A program made the position numbers and the translations under genes. From assembly GCA_944363005.1 (NCBI GenBank), contig CALVTV010000205.1:1-15041 (forward strand): DNA of 15,041 bases. Direction: 5' to 3'. Below the pieces are notes generated by a model that saw nothing but the letters and a program-made list of their open reading frames with translations, had not been told where the DNA came from and made no database searches. The DNA is from an uncultured Clostridia bacterium (GTDB lineage: Bacteria > Bacillota > Clostridia > Christensenellales > Aristaeellaceae). Below, piece by piece: positions 1 through 5,663 of this stretch; the stretch's first letter is position 1; each line of letters opens with the position of its first letter.

Positions 1-93
1 CCGGGGAACTCGCATAGTCGTGCCGCTAGCGGCACTCCTTGCGATTCCCGACGCTCCGCCGGGCTGCTTCGCCCACTGGGCGCGCCCGGCTCC
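1..93 (-). repeat. 93-bp structured module, left copy (inverted relative to 14927-15019)
   Basis: Reads as the reverse complement of 14927-15019, with 88 of 93 positions identical by eye. It contains a perfect 16-bp palindrome, GTGCCGCTAGCGGCAC, at 20-35. This is enclosed by a longer stem on the minus strand, GGGAATCGCA pairing with TGCGAGTTCCC with one bulged G, and a GGGCGCGCCC palindrome lies near the inner edge. The inner hairpin differs from the right copy at both partners of one pair (T-A here, C-G there). The module abuts element A at 94-187, in the place where other family members carry a simple third hairpin. Position 1 coincides with the module's edge, so the outer tail of element A is not visible. 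Confidence 0.85.
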
Positions 94-187
94 GGTCCCC
101 CAGACGGGGTTTGGGGCGGTAGCCCCATCGTTTCCCTCGCGCGAAGCGCCTAAGAAAAAGTAGTCAGGGAGCGTAGCGTCACCTGAC
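94..187 (-). repeat. Repeat element A (minus orientation), three-hairpin family
   Basis: Read on the minus strand it carries the family's parts in order: a GTCAGG/CCTGAC hairpin (arms 182-187 and 163-168), a T-tract (A-run 152-159 on plus), a GCTTCGC-type segment, and a TGGGGC/GCCCCA hairpin with a 4-base loop (112-127). Where elements B and D continue into a CTGAGGG-type hairpin, A continues into the 93-bp module. It is similar in order and sequence to elements at 324-453, 7011-7137, 7305-7435 and 14871-15041. No coding capacity is credible. Confidence 0.8.
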
Positions 188-323
188 GGGTTGGATTGGC
201 AAAGCAACGGGAGAGAAGCGCGGAGCGAAGGCGGGAAAATAAAACCATCATTTCGTAGGAACACACCTTTCAGGCCTCCGATCAGGCTTTGCGTTGATGG
301 CATGCCGCTACGCGGGAAGCGAC
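188..323. other. Centre between repeat elements A and B; no gene seen
   Basis: This 136-bp spacer separates two oppositely oriented repeat elements. It begins GGGTT and ends GCGGGAAGCGAC. The same two end sequences border the centre between C and D (7138-7304) when that centre is read on the other strand. The small open frame spanning this stretch runs straight through the repeats and has no convincing start or family resemblance, so nothing coding is called in 1-517. Confidence 0.5.
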
Positions 324-453
324 GTCAGGGAACGCTGCGCTACCTGACTCCTTTTTTAGGGAAGCGCTTCGCGCCGATGGGATTACGTTGGGCTGCCGCC
401 CAAACCCGCCTGAGGGATTTTATCCCTCAGACTCCCCTCTTCGCTTCGCGCGG
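324..453 (+). repeat. Repeat element B (plus orientation), three-hairpin family
   Basis: The parts in order are: GTCAGG (324-329) pairing with CCTGAC (343-348); a run of six T at 352-357; TTGGGC/GCCCAA with loop TGCC (388-403); CTGAGGGAT/ATCCCTCAG with loop TTT (410-430); and a tail rich in CTTCGCTTCGCG (431-453). The first hairpin with its T-run has the form of a rho-independent terminator for plus-strand transcription. The copy faces away from element A, so the two first hairpins are internal to the pair. It is closest in layout to element D at 7305-7435. Confidence 0.82.
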
Positions 454-476
454 TTGAAAGGAATTTTTATAAATTG

Positions 477-515
477 AAAGGGAGGAAGCCAGGTCCGGCT
501 TTCCTCCCCTTTTTA
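477..515 (-). terminator. Terminator hairpin of the deoD-ybaK-dppA operon, probably bidirectional
   Basis: GGGAGGAAGCC (480-490) pairs with GGCTTTCCTCCC (497-508, one bulged T), and the flanking A and T runs can extend the stem. It starts only a few bases beyond the stop codon of the M55 peptidase. On the minus strand the hairpin is followed by a modest T-rich stretch (TTTCAATTTAT). On the plus strand it is followed by CTTTTT, so it could stop transcription from either side. Confidence 0.75.
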
Positions 516-517
516 AT

Positions 518-1330
518 TCACAGGCAGAACATGAAGAAACGCAACACGTCGTAATACGCGTCCGAGGAGAAGGCCACCGTACGCGCGCCCGTCTGGCGCA
601 CGCCGGGGTAGAAACTCGCGCGGCGCGCCTTGGCGTGATGGCGGAACTCCACCTCGACGTCAAAGTGATTCGGCAATTCGATCTTGAACTTCTCCGGATG
701 CGCCAGGCCCTCGCGCACGGCTTCCTCCGCCGTCTCGCGAATGCGGCGCACGGCCTCATTCGGGTGAATGGAAATCGTGCCGTTTCCTTTGCCCGTCTGC
801 ACGGGCACGATGTAGATATTCGGGTTCATCCGCCGCGCCGCCTCGCAGACGCCCAAATCGCCCGTGATCATCAGCACCGGCACGTCATAATAGCCCGCCA
901 CCAGGCAGTTGATGACCATTTCACTGGCCTGAATGCCGTTGATGCGCACGGAGCAGTTCTCCAGGTTCATCGTGTGCGCCAGCGGGCTGAAGTCCGTGTT
1001 GGACGAGGAATGATAGCCCGTGAAGATCACGCCGGAGAAGCTCGCGTCCAGGCCCGACATCATCGAGTGAATATCGCTGCCCCAGCCCCGGAAGATCTGA
1101 ATGTCCTCCGGCAGTTCCGCGGGAATCAGGTTGCGGGCGCTGTCGTGCGCGTCCTTGACGAACACGCCGTCGCTGCCGCCCGCCGTCGCGCCCGCGCAGG
1201 CCGCGGCGACCTCGCGCGTCATCTGCCGGCGGAAGGGCTCGTATTCGGCCTTGCCCAGCTCGGTCTCGTCCCAATGGGCGATGCCGCAGGTGCCCTCAAT
1301 ATCGGCGGAAATGAAAATTCGATGCATCAT
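518..1330 (-). CDS. M55 family D-aminopeptidase (DppA-like)
   Basis: A 270-residue zinc peptidase of family M55, whose type member DppA of Bacillus subtilis removes N-terminal D-amino acids from small peptides; cytoplasmic, with no signal peptide. Family zinc-site features seen are Asp10 and Glu12 in the N-terminal SADIEG motif, an Asp60-x-His62 pair in VKDAHDS, His107 in TGYHS, His119 in AHTM and Glu137 in QASEM. The length matches the family. Two Met codons open the frame; the first is called, preceded by AGGAG about 10 bases upstream, and the second is equally possible. It is last in a minus-strand operon, 16 bp after the YbaK-type gene, and a hairpin follows its stop. Unlike dpp operons there is no dipeptide transporter beside it. 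A role in D-peptide or cell-wall peptide turnover is inference. Confidence 0.9.
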   Translation of the reverse strand: MMHRIFISADIEGTCGIAHWDETELGKAEYEPFRRQMTREVAAACAGATAGGSDGVFVKDAHDSARNLIPAELPEDIQIFRGWGSDIHSMMSGLDASFSGVIFTGYHSSSNTDFSPLAHTMNLENCSVRINGIQASEMVINCLVAGYYDVPVLMITGDLGVCEAARRMNPNIYIVPVQTGKGNGTISIHPNEAVRRIRETAEEAVREGLAHPEKFKIELPNHFDVEVEFRHHAKARRASFYPGVRQTGARTVAFSSDAYYDVLRFFMFCL

Positions 1331-1346
1331 ATGTCCATTTCTCCTG

Positions 1347-1808
1347 TCATTTCGTCACGTCCACAAAGCCCACGGCTTCGCTGGCGCGGTAAAGTTCCTC
1401 CACCGTCAGGCGCACGCCGCTATGGTCGTTGCCCGCGGCGGGATACACCACGTCGTACGCCCGGAGCGACTCGTCCAAATACACCGGCACGCCCGGCAAC
1501 ACGCCGAACGGGCAAACCCCGCCAACGCCGTGCCCGATGAGCGCTTCCACCCGCTCGGCGGGCAGCATGCGCGCCTTCATGCCAAAGCGCGCCTTGAACT
1601 TGGGGTTGTCGATGCGGGCGGTGCCCGCCGCCAGAATCAGCAGCGCGCCCTCGCCGTCGGCGAAGGAGAGCGTCTTGGCGATGTGTTCCGGCTCGCAGCC
1701 CAGCGCCCTGGCCGCCAGTTCGACCGTCGCGCTCGACGCCTTAAGCTCGATGATCCGCTCCTCAAGCCCGTACTTTCTCAGGTGCGCCCGCGCCCTTTCC
1801 ATACTCAT
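1347..1808 (-). CDS. YbaK/ProX family aminoacyl-tRNA deacylase
   Basis: 153 residues, full length for the YbaK/EbsC (ProX/YbaK/INS) editing family, which hydrolyses mischarged tRNAs such as Cys-tRNA(Pro) or Ala-tRNA(Pro) in trans. The conserved catalytic-region lysine is Lys45 in the AKTL motif, and the glycine-rich GVGGVCPFG loop at 94-102 is the second hallmark. The segment AGTARIDNPKFKA at 61-73 is also typical. The frame has Met at residues 1 and 3; the first is favoured by GGAG upstream. It lies 16 bp after deoD and 16 bp before the M55 peptidase, so co-transcription is likely. Which mischarged tRNA it edits cannot be read from the sequence. The separate ProXp-ala and YbaK subfamilies are not distinguished here, so no symbol is given. 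Confidence 0.88.
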   Translation of the reverse strand: MSMERARAHLRKYGLEERIIELKASSATVELAARALGCEPEHIAKTLSFADGEGALLILAAGTARIDNPKFKARFGMKARMLPAERVEALIGHGVGGVCPFGVLPGVPVYLDESLRAYDVVYPAAGNDHSGVRLTVEELYRASEAVGFVDVTK

Positions 1809-1824
1809 CTGTGCGTCACTCCGT

Positions 1825-2529
1825 TCACGCGATTTCCAGCGCGATTTCCATCATCTGGGTGAAGGTCGTCTGCCGGTCTTCCGCGGGCAGGGCCTCGCCG
1901 GTGAAGATGTGGTCGGAGATCGTGCAGATCGCCAGCGCGTTCTTGCCCGCGCGCGCCGCGTTCAGATAGAGCGCCGCCGCCTCCATCTCCACGGCGAGCA
2001 CGCCCAGGTTCTTGAGCTTGCCCGCGCCGCCGGCCTCGTCGTAGAAGATGTCGGAGGAATACAGCGCGCCGACGTTCGGCTCGATGCCCATGCGCCGCGC
2101 CGCCGCTACCGCGGCCTCCAGCAGCGCAAAGGAGCAGCAGGGCGCCACGTTTCCATCGAAGAACTGGCGGCCATAGCTCGAATTGGTGTAGGCGCTCATG
2201 CCCATCACCACGTCGCGCAGCTTGACGTTATCGCCGATGCCGCCGGCGGTGCCCACGCGGATGATGTTCTCAACGCCGTAGAAGTTGTACAGCTCATAGG
2301 AATAGATGCCGATGGACGGCATACCCATGCCGGACGCCATCACCGAGACGCGCTTGCCCTTGTAGGTGCCGGTATAGCCCTGCACGCCGCGCGTGTTGTT
2401 GACGAGCACGGGGTTTTCAAGGTACGTCTGTGCGATGAACTTGGAGCGCAGCGGGTCGCCGGGCATGAACACGGTGCGGGCGAAGTCGCCCGCTTTCGCC
2501 GTGATATGTGGGGTGGGAATATTGGCCAT
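1825..2529 (-). CDS. deoD: Purine nucleoside phosphorylase, DeoD type
   Basis: 234 residues, close to the length of DeoD (about 239 in E. coli). It phosphorolyses purine ribo- and deoxyribonucleosides to base plus (deoxy)ribose-1-phosphate in cytosolic salvage; the family is hexameric. Active-site landmarks are all visible: TPHI (His8) at the N-terminus, PGDPLR (Gly24 to Arg28) and Arg47 for phosphate, RVGTAGG from Arg91, EMEAAALY (181-188) for ribose contact and SDH (205-207) with the general acid Asp206. The frame stays open 59 codons upstream, but the start is set at 2529. There AAAGGAGG lies just upstream, the protein begins as its relatives do, and the promoter falls inside the longer frame. 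It is the first gene of a three-gene minus-strand operon. Confidence 0.95.
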   Translation of the reverse strand: MANIPTPHITAKAGDFARTVFMPGDPLRSKFIAQTYLENPVLVNNTRGVQGYTGTYKGKRVSVMASGMGMPSIGIYSYELYNFYGVENIIRVGTAGGIGDNVKLRDVVMGMSAYTNSSYGRQFFDGNVAPCCSFALLEAAVAAARRMGIEPNVGALYSSDIFYDEAGGAGKLKNLGVLAVEMEAAALYLNAARAGKNALAICTISDHIFTGEALPAEDRQTTFTQMMEIALEIA

Positions 2530-2559
2530 GCTTACAGCCTCCTTTCGCTTGTATGCTCT

Positions 2560-2588
2560 ATTATACCCCGGCGCACAAAAATTGCCAA
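2560..2588 (-). promoter_or_regulatory. Sigma-A-type promoter of the deoD operon
   Basis: On the minus strand, TTGGCA (2588-2583) and a perfect TATAAT (2565-2560) are separated by exactly 17 bp. Transcription would start about 20 bases before the Shine-Dalgarno sequence, giving a short leader with no room for a riboswitch. Confidence 0.85.
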
Positions 2589-2617
2589 CAGGAATTTGCG
2601 CGCGGCCCGTCCCTGCC

Positions 2618-2646
2618 TTGACAGACGCGCCAAAAATTCGTAAACT
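2618..2646 (+). promoter_or_regulatory. Sigma-A-type promoter of the SGNH-like gene
   Basis: A perfect TTGACA at 2618-2623, a 17-bp spacer and TAAACT at 2641-2646. It is divergent from the deoD promoter with only 29 bp between the two -35 boxes. The predicted start site (about 2653) lies beyond an upstream in-frame ATG at 2649, which supports the start chosen at 2679. Confidence 0.82.
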
Positions 2647-2678
2647 AGATGGGAAATCCCGCAGGAAGGAGGATCGCC

Positions 2679-3707
2679 ATGGCAACAAAGCGCTGGGCGC
2701 TTGCAACGCTCATCACCCTCGCCGCCCTTTTGGCGCTGTGCGCGGCGGCGGTGTACATCGTCGATCCGTTTGAGCACTACCGGGAATCCGCGATCCTGCC
2801 GCTCTACGACCAGGAGAGCTACAACAACCCGGGCATCGTGCGCAACTACGAATACAACGCCGCGATCCTGGGCACGTCGATGGTGGAGATGAGCCATCCT
2901 TCGGTCATCGACGCATGTTTCGGCGTCACCTCGGTCAAACTGCCGATGCGCGGCTCCCACACGGCGCAGATGGGCTGGCAGCTCGCCCACATCTTTGAAA
3001 CGCGCGAGCTCGCGCTGGCCATTCTGGCGGTGGACGCCTATTCGCTCATGGGCCCGCCGGACGACATGGAGGAGATCTTCCCCTACCTTTGGAACGACAA
3101 CCCGCTGGACGATGTGAATTACCTGCTCAACCGGGACGTGCTGCTGGTCAAGATTCCCAGGATGCTGGAGAACATCGGCAAGCCCACAGACACCAAGCGC
3201 GACGACATGTACCAATGGACGGACGTGGTCTTTGCCGCCAAGAGCGTATACGACAGCCTGCCCGACGTGCCGCAAAGCGAGATGACCGACCCGGAATACC
3301 GCCTGGAGCGCTCCACGGAGAACATCCGGCGGCACATCGAAACCTATGTCGCCGCGCACCCGGAGACGACCTTCAAGATCTACATGCCGCCCTATTCGGT
3401 GGCGTATTGGTACCTGATGACCCGCCAGGGCCTCTCGGAACAGCAGTTTCGCTCCCGCGCGCGGGTCTGCGAGCTGCTGCTTGCCTACCCGAATGTCGAA
3501 ATTTACGACTTTTCCTCGCGGCTCGAGTGGATCACGGACCTTGATGAGTACTTCGACTACTCCCACCACAGCGGCGACATCAGCGACGCCATCATGCGCG
3601 CCATGGCCGCAGGGGAAAACCGCGTGACCTCGGTCGAGCAGATGTGGGCCGGAAGCGAGGTCATCCGCCAGGCGGTCATCGACTTTGCGGCCGCCTACGA
3701 GCCGTAA
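2679..3707 (+). CDS. Membrane-anchored SGNH-like hydrolase/acyltransferase-type protein
   Basis: 342 residues. One N-terminal hydrophobic helix (about residues 7-27) followed by DPFEHYR suggests an extracytoplasmic, membrane-tethered protein. AAILGTSM (61-68) resembles the first block of SGNH/DltD-like proteins, with Ser67 in the nucleophile position. DYSHHSGD (293-300) resembles the Asp-x-x-His block, with Asp293 and His296 or His297. GSHTAQM at 92-98 could be a middle block. Such proteins often act on O-acyl groups of surface polysaccharides, but no MBOAT acyltransferase is nearby, so the substrate is unknown. The start at 2679 follows AGGAGG by 6 bases; an in-frame ATG at 2649 lies at or before the predicted transcript start and was rejected. 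It has its own promoter and no clear terminator before the next one. The class call is moderate and the activity is inference. Confidence 0.6.
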   Translation: MATKRWALATLITLAALLALCAAAVYIVDPFEHYRESAILPLYDQESYNNPGIVRNYEYNAAILGTSMVEMSHPSVIDACFGVTSVKLPMRGSHTAQMGWQLAHIFETRELALAILAVDAYSLMGPPDDMEEIFPYLWNDNPLDDVNYLLNRDVLLVKIPRMLENIGKPTDTKRDDMYQWTDVVFAAKSVYDSLPDVPQSEMTDPEYRLERSTENIRRHIETYVAAHPETTFKIYMPPYSVAYWYLMTRQGLSEQQFRSRARVCELLLAYPNVEIYDFSSRLEWITDLDEYFDYSHHSGDISDAIMRAMAAGENRVTSVEQMWAGSEVIRQAVIDFAAAYEP

Positions 3708-3718
3708 AGGGATCGGGC

Positions 3719-3747
3719 TTGACGCCTTCCAAAAATTGCCTTATAAT
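3719..3747 (+). promoter_or_regulatory. Sigma-A-type promoter of the YhcH-family gene
   Basis: TTGACG at 3719-3724, a 17-bp spacer and a perfect TATAAT at 3742-3747. It begins only 11 bp after the stop of the preceding gene, so the YhcH-family gene need not depend on upstream transcription. Confidence 0.85.
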
Positions 3748-3774
3748 GGAATTTGTGAAAGGAGGAGGATCTCC

Positions 3775-4218
3775 ATGATCATCGATCGAATCGAGGAACA
3801 GGAGCGGTATTACCCGATTCATCCGGATATGGAACTGGCTTTTGCCTTCCTTGCGGAGGCGCCGGATCTTGAACCGGGCCGCTATGAGCTGGAAAACGGG
3901 CTGTTTGCCACCGTATCGGAGGGCGATACCCGACAGATCGACACCGTGAAGCTGGAGTCCCACAAGAAGTACATCGACCTGCAATACTGCATTGCCGGTG
4001 GCGAGCGCATGAGCTGGGCGCACATTCAGGAACTCAACCTCTGCGAGAGCGACCCGGAACACGACTGCTATACCTACACCGGCATGTCCACCTCCGTGTC
4101 CATCCGTCCGGGCATGTTCTTCATCATGTTCCCCAGCGACGGACACAAGTCCTGCTGCCATCACGAATTCCCCAAGCACTACCGCAAGGTGGTCGTCAAG
4201 ATCCCCGTCAAGAACTGA
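3775..4218 (+). CDS. YhcH/YjgK/YiaL family protein
   Basis: 147 residues, full length for the YhcH/YjgK/YiaL (DUF386) family. These are small cupin-fold cytosolic proteins often found with sialic acid or other sugar catabolic genes and thought to act on sugar anomers or isomers. Family signatures seen are ESHKKYIDLQYCIAGGE (61-77), with the Glu61/His63/Asp68 set likely to bind a metal, MFFIMFPSDGHKSCC (114-128) with His124, and the C-terminal RKVVVKIPVK (137-146). The start is the ATG at 3775 behind AAGGAGGAGG; an upstream in-frame ATG at 3685 lies inside the previous gene and before the promoter. It sits alone between its own promoter and a terminator, with no sugar genes adjacent, so the substrate cannot be inferred from context. 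Confidence 0.9.
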   Translation: MIIDRIEEQERYYPIHPDMELAFAFLAEAPDLEPGRYELENGLFATVSEGDTRQIDTVKLESHKKYIDLQYCIAGGERMSWAHIQELNLCESDPEHDCYTYTGMSTSVSIRPGMFFIMFPSDGHKSCCHHEFPKHYRKVVVKIPVKN

Positions 4219-4223
4219 AACAC

Positions 4224-4252
4224 AAAGGACGCAAGCAATTGCGGCCTTTTTT
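4224..4252 (+). terminator. Rho-independent terminator after the YhcH-family gene
   Basis: GGACGCAA (4227-4234) pairs with TTGCGGCC (4239-4246), one A/G mismatch, loop GCAA, followed by six T (4247-4252). Three A before the stem can pair with the first T residues. It lies 5 bp beyond the stop codon. Confidence 0.85.
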
Positions 4253-4273
4253 GGAAGAGGGGCAAAACCGCCC

Positions 4274-4290
4274 GGCGGGGAAGGCCCGCC
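4274..4290 (+). promoter_or_regulatory. GC-rich hairpin just upstream of the flavoprotein start
   Basis: GGCGGG and CCCGCC enclose the five-base loop GAAGG, ending about 10 bases before the GTGAGG ribosome binding site of the next gene. No convincing promoter was found between the terminator at 4224-4252 and this gene. The hairpin could act in read-through expression or mRNA stability, or be incidental in GC-rich DNA. Confidence 0.3.
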
Positions 4291-4310
4291 AACGGAAGTG
4301 AGGTTTAATC

Positions 4311-5141
4311 ATGCTGGATATCGCGGTCATCGGCGCGGGCCCCGCGGGCTACAGCGCCGCCATCAACGCCAGAAAGCGCGAGAAATCGGTGATGGTCATC
4401 GGCCAAAGCGGCGGATGGCTCGCGCGCGCGGAATCGATTGAAAACTATCCGGGCTTGCCGGGCGTCTCCGGGGAGCAGCTCCTCGCCGCCATGCGCGAGC
4501 AGGCGCTTTCCATGGGCGCGGAGCAGCGCCCGGGCGTCGTGCATCAGGTGATGGACATGGGCGGCGTGTTCGCCCTCTCGCTGGGCGGGGACTTCGTGGA
4601 GGCCCGCCGCGTCATCCTCTGCACGGGCGCCAAGCAGCCGCGGCTGTTGCCCGGGGAAGAGATGCTGCTGGGCCGGGGCGTGAGCTACTGCGGCACGTGC
4701 GACGCGATGCTCTACCGGGGCAAGCGCGTGGCCGTCGTCGCGCAGGGGCCGGAGGCCGTCAGCGAGGCGAACTTCCTTTCGACGCTCTGCGAACACGTCA
4801 CCTACTTCGGCGCGCCGGACCCGGCGCTCGATGCGCGCATCGAGGTCAGCGACAAAAAGCCCGAGGCCATCGCCGGCGAAGGGCGCGTGCGCGCTCTTGT
4901 GGCCTCCGGCGAGGAGCTGCCCTTTGACGGCGTGTTCATCTTCCGGGAAGCCATGGCGCTCTCCGCGCTGCTGCCGGGGCTTGAGATGGACGGCGCGTTC
5001 ATCCGCGTCGACCGCCAGATGCATACCAGTGTGCCCGGCGTGTTTGCCGCCGGGGACTGCACGGGCCTTCCGCTTCAGGTGGCCAAGGCCGTGGGCGAGG
5101 GCTGTATCGCCGCGCTGAGCGCCGCCCAGGAGCTCAAGTAA
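4311..5141 (+). CDS. Thioredoxin-reductase-like flavoprotein lacking the NADPH phosphate motif
   Basis: 276 residues, shorter than NADPH-dependent TrxB (about 310). It has the FAD-binding GAGPAG (8-13), IENYPGLPGVSGEQL (43-57), the redox-active Cys127-Gly-Thr-Cys130-Asp motif and the C-terminal FAD motif VFAAGDC (244-250) followed by QVAKAVGEG (256-264), so it keeps FAD and disulfide chemistry. The NADPH domain is altered: GxGxxA has become AQGPEA (144-149), the HRRxxxR stretch is replaced by YFGAPDP (165-171), and the domain is shortened by roughly 35 residues. This pattern matches ferredoxin-dependent (FFTR) or other non-NADPH thioredoxin reductases known from clostridia; that assignment is inference. 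GAGG seven bases before the ATG supports the start. No thioredoxin or ferredoxin gene is adjacent. Confidence 0.85.
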   Translation: MLDIAVIGAGPAGYSAAINARKREKSVMVIGQSGGWLARAESIENYPGLPGVSGEQLLAAMREQALSMGAEQRPGVVHQVMDMGGVFALSLGGDFVEARRVILCTGAKQPRLLPGEEMLLGRGVSYCGTCDAMLYRGKRVAVVAQGPEAVSEANFLSTLCEHVTYFGAPDPALDARIEVSDKKPEAIAGEGRVRALVASGEELPFDGVFIFREAMALSALLPGLEMDGAFIRVDRQMHTSVPGVFAAGDCTGLPLQVAKAVGEGCIAALSAAQELK

Positions 5142-5162
5142 GCAGGAAAGACAAAATTTTCC

Positions 5163-5172
5163 ATACCGGTAT
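5163..5172. promoter_or_regulatory. Palindrome ATACCGGTAT upstream of a promoter
   Basis: A perfect 10-bp palindrome ending 7 bp before the predicted -35 box at 5180. Its position would suit an operator for the two-gene operon that follows, but it is short and occurs once, so the call is weak. Confidence 0.25.
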
Positions 5173-5179
5173 CGGCATC

Positions 5180-5209
5180 TTGCCCAACGGCGCGGGGATA
5201 TGCTATAAT
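5180..5209 (+). promoter_or_regulatory. Promoter of the unknown-protein / RsmF operon
   Basis: A perfect TATAAT at 5204-5209 with TTGCCC at 5180-5185 and an 18-bp spacer. The -35 box is weak. The predicted transcript start (about 5216) falls on the in-frame ATG at 5214, which argues that translation begins at the downstream GTG. Confidence 0.65.
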
Positions 5210-5258
5210 CGATATGGAAACATGTCAAAATGCGCCGCGTGTGAAGGAGGGATGCAGG

Positions 5259-5663
5259 GTGCGCACCATTGAAACCGGCAAGGCCGTGGTTGAAATCATC
5301 GCCTGGCCGGAGGACAAGCCGTGGCTGGGCCGCTACCAGACTTCCAGCCGCATCGAACAGGGAATCTGCCAACTGATGCTCTCCCCGGAGGTCTTTCATA
5401 ACGCGGCCAAAGCCAACACGGCCTACCGCCGCTTCGCGCGCAAGATCGAGCGCGAGGGCATGGAAGCGCCGAACGTGGTCTTTCGCGACCTGACCTCGAG
5501 GGCTTCCAAAAACGTGTTCTGTATTCTCTCAACAAAGGAGTCGGTCTTTAACTCCGCCTGCGAAATCGGGCGCATGTATGTCGTGGAATCCGGCATCGAC
5601 GAGCGCCGGCGGCTGTGCGCCGTGCTGCTTCGGGACGGGGAGCGGGCCAGCAAAATCATATGA
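5259..5663 (+). CDS. Unrecognised 134-residue protein, coupled to the RsmF-type gene
   Basis: I do not recognise this family. The start chosen is GTG at 5259, placed 8 bases after a perfect AAGGAGG; the frame also contains an ATG at 5214, but this sits at the predicted transcript start and has no ribosome binding site. The protein begins MRTIETGKAVVEIIAW. It is mixed in charge, has no signal peptide or membrane helix, and holds two cysteines in the second half (NVFCILS and NSACEIG) plus one in RRRLCAVLL. A basic stretch RRFARKIERE near residues 58-67 could contact nucleic acid, but this is only a guess. Its TGA overlaps the ATG of the methyltransferase gene (ATGA), so translational coupling is likely. 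A small partner or regulator of the methyltransferase is possible but unproven. Confidence 0.8.
   Translation: MRTIETGKAVVEIIAWPEDKPWLGRYQTSSRIEQGICQLMLSPEVFHNAAKANTAYRRFARKIEREGMEAPNVVFRDLTSRASKNVFCILSTKESVFNSACEIGRMYVVESGIDERRRLCAVLLRDGERASKII

Noticed and set aside
191..457. 88-residue open frame on plus near the left end
   Set aside because: It runs through the A-B centre and all of repeat element B. Similar low-complexity peptides arise from other copies of the repeat, there is no good ribosome binding site, and no family is recognisable.
5147..5163. GGAAA/TTTCC hairpin after the flavoprotein as a terminator
   Set aside because: The stem is short and AT-rich and no T-tract follows.
5214..5258. 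ATG start at 5214 for the unknown 134-residue protein
   Set aside because: It coincides with the predicted transcript start and has no ribosome binding site, whereas GTG 5259 has a perfect AAGGAGG at ideal distance.
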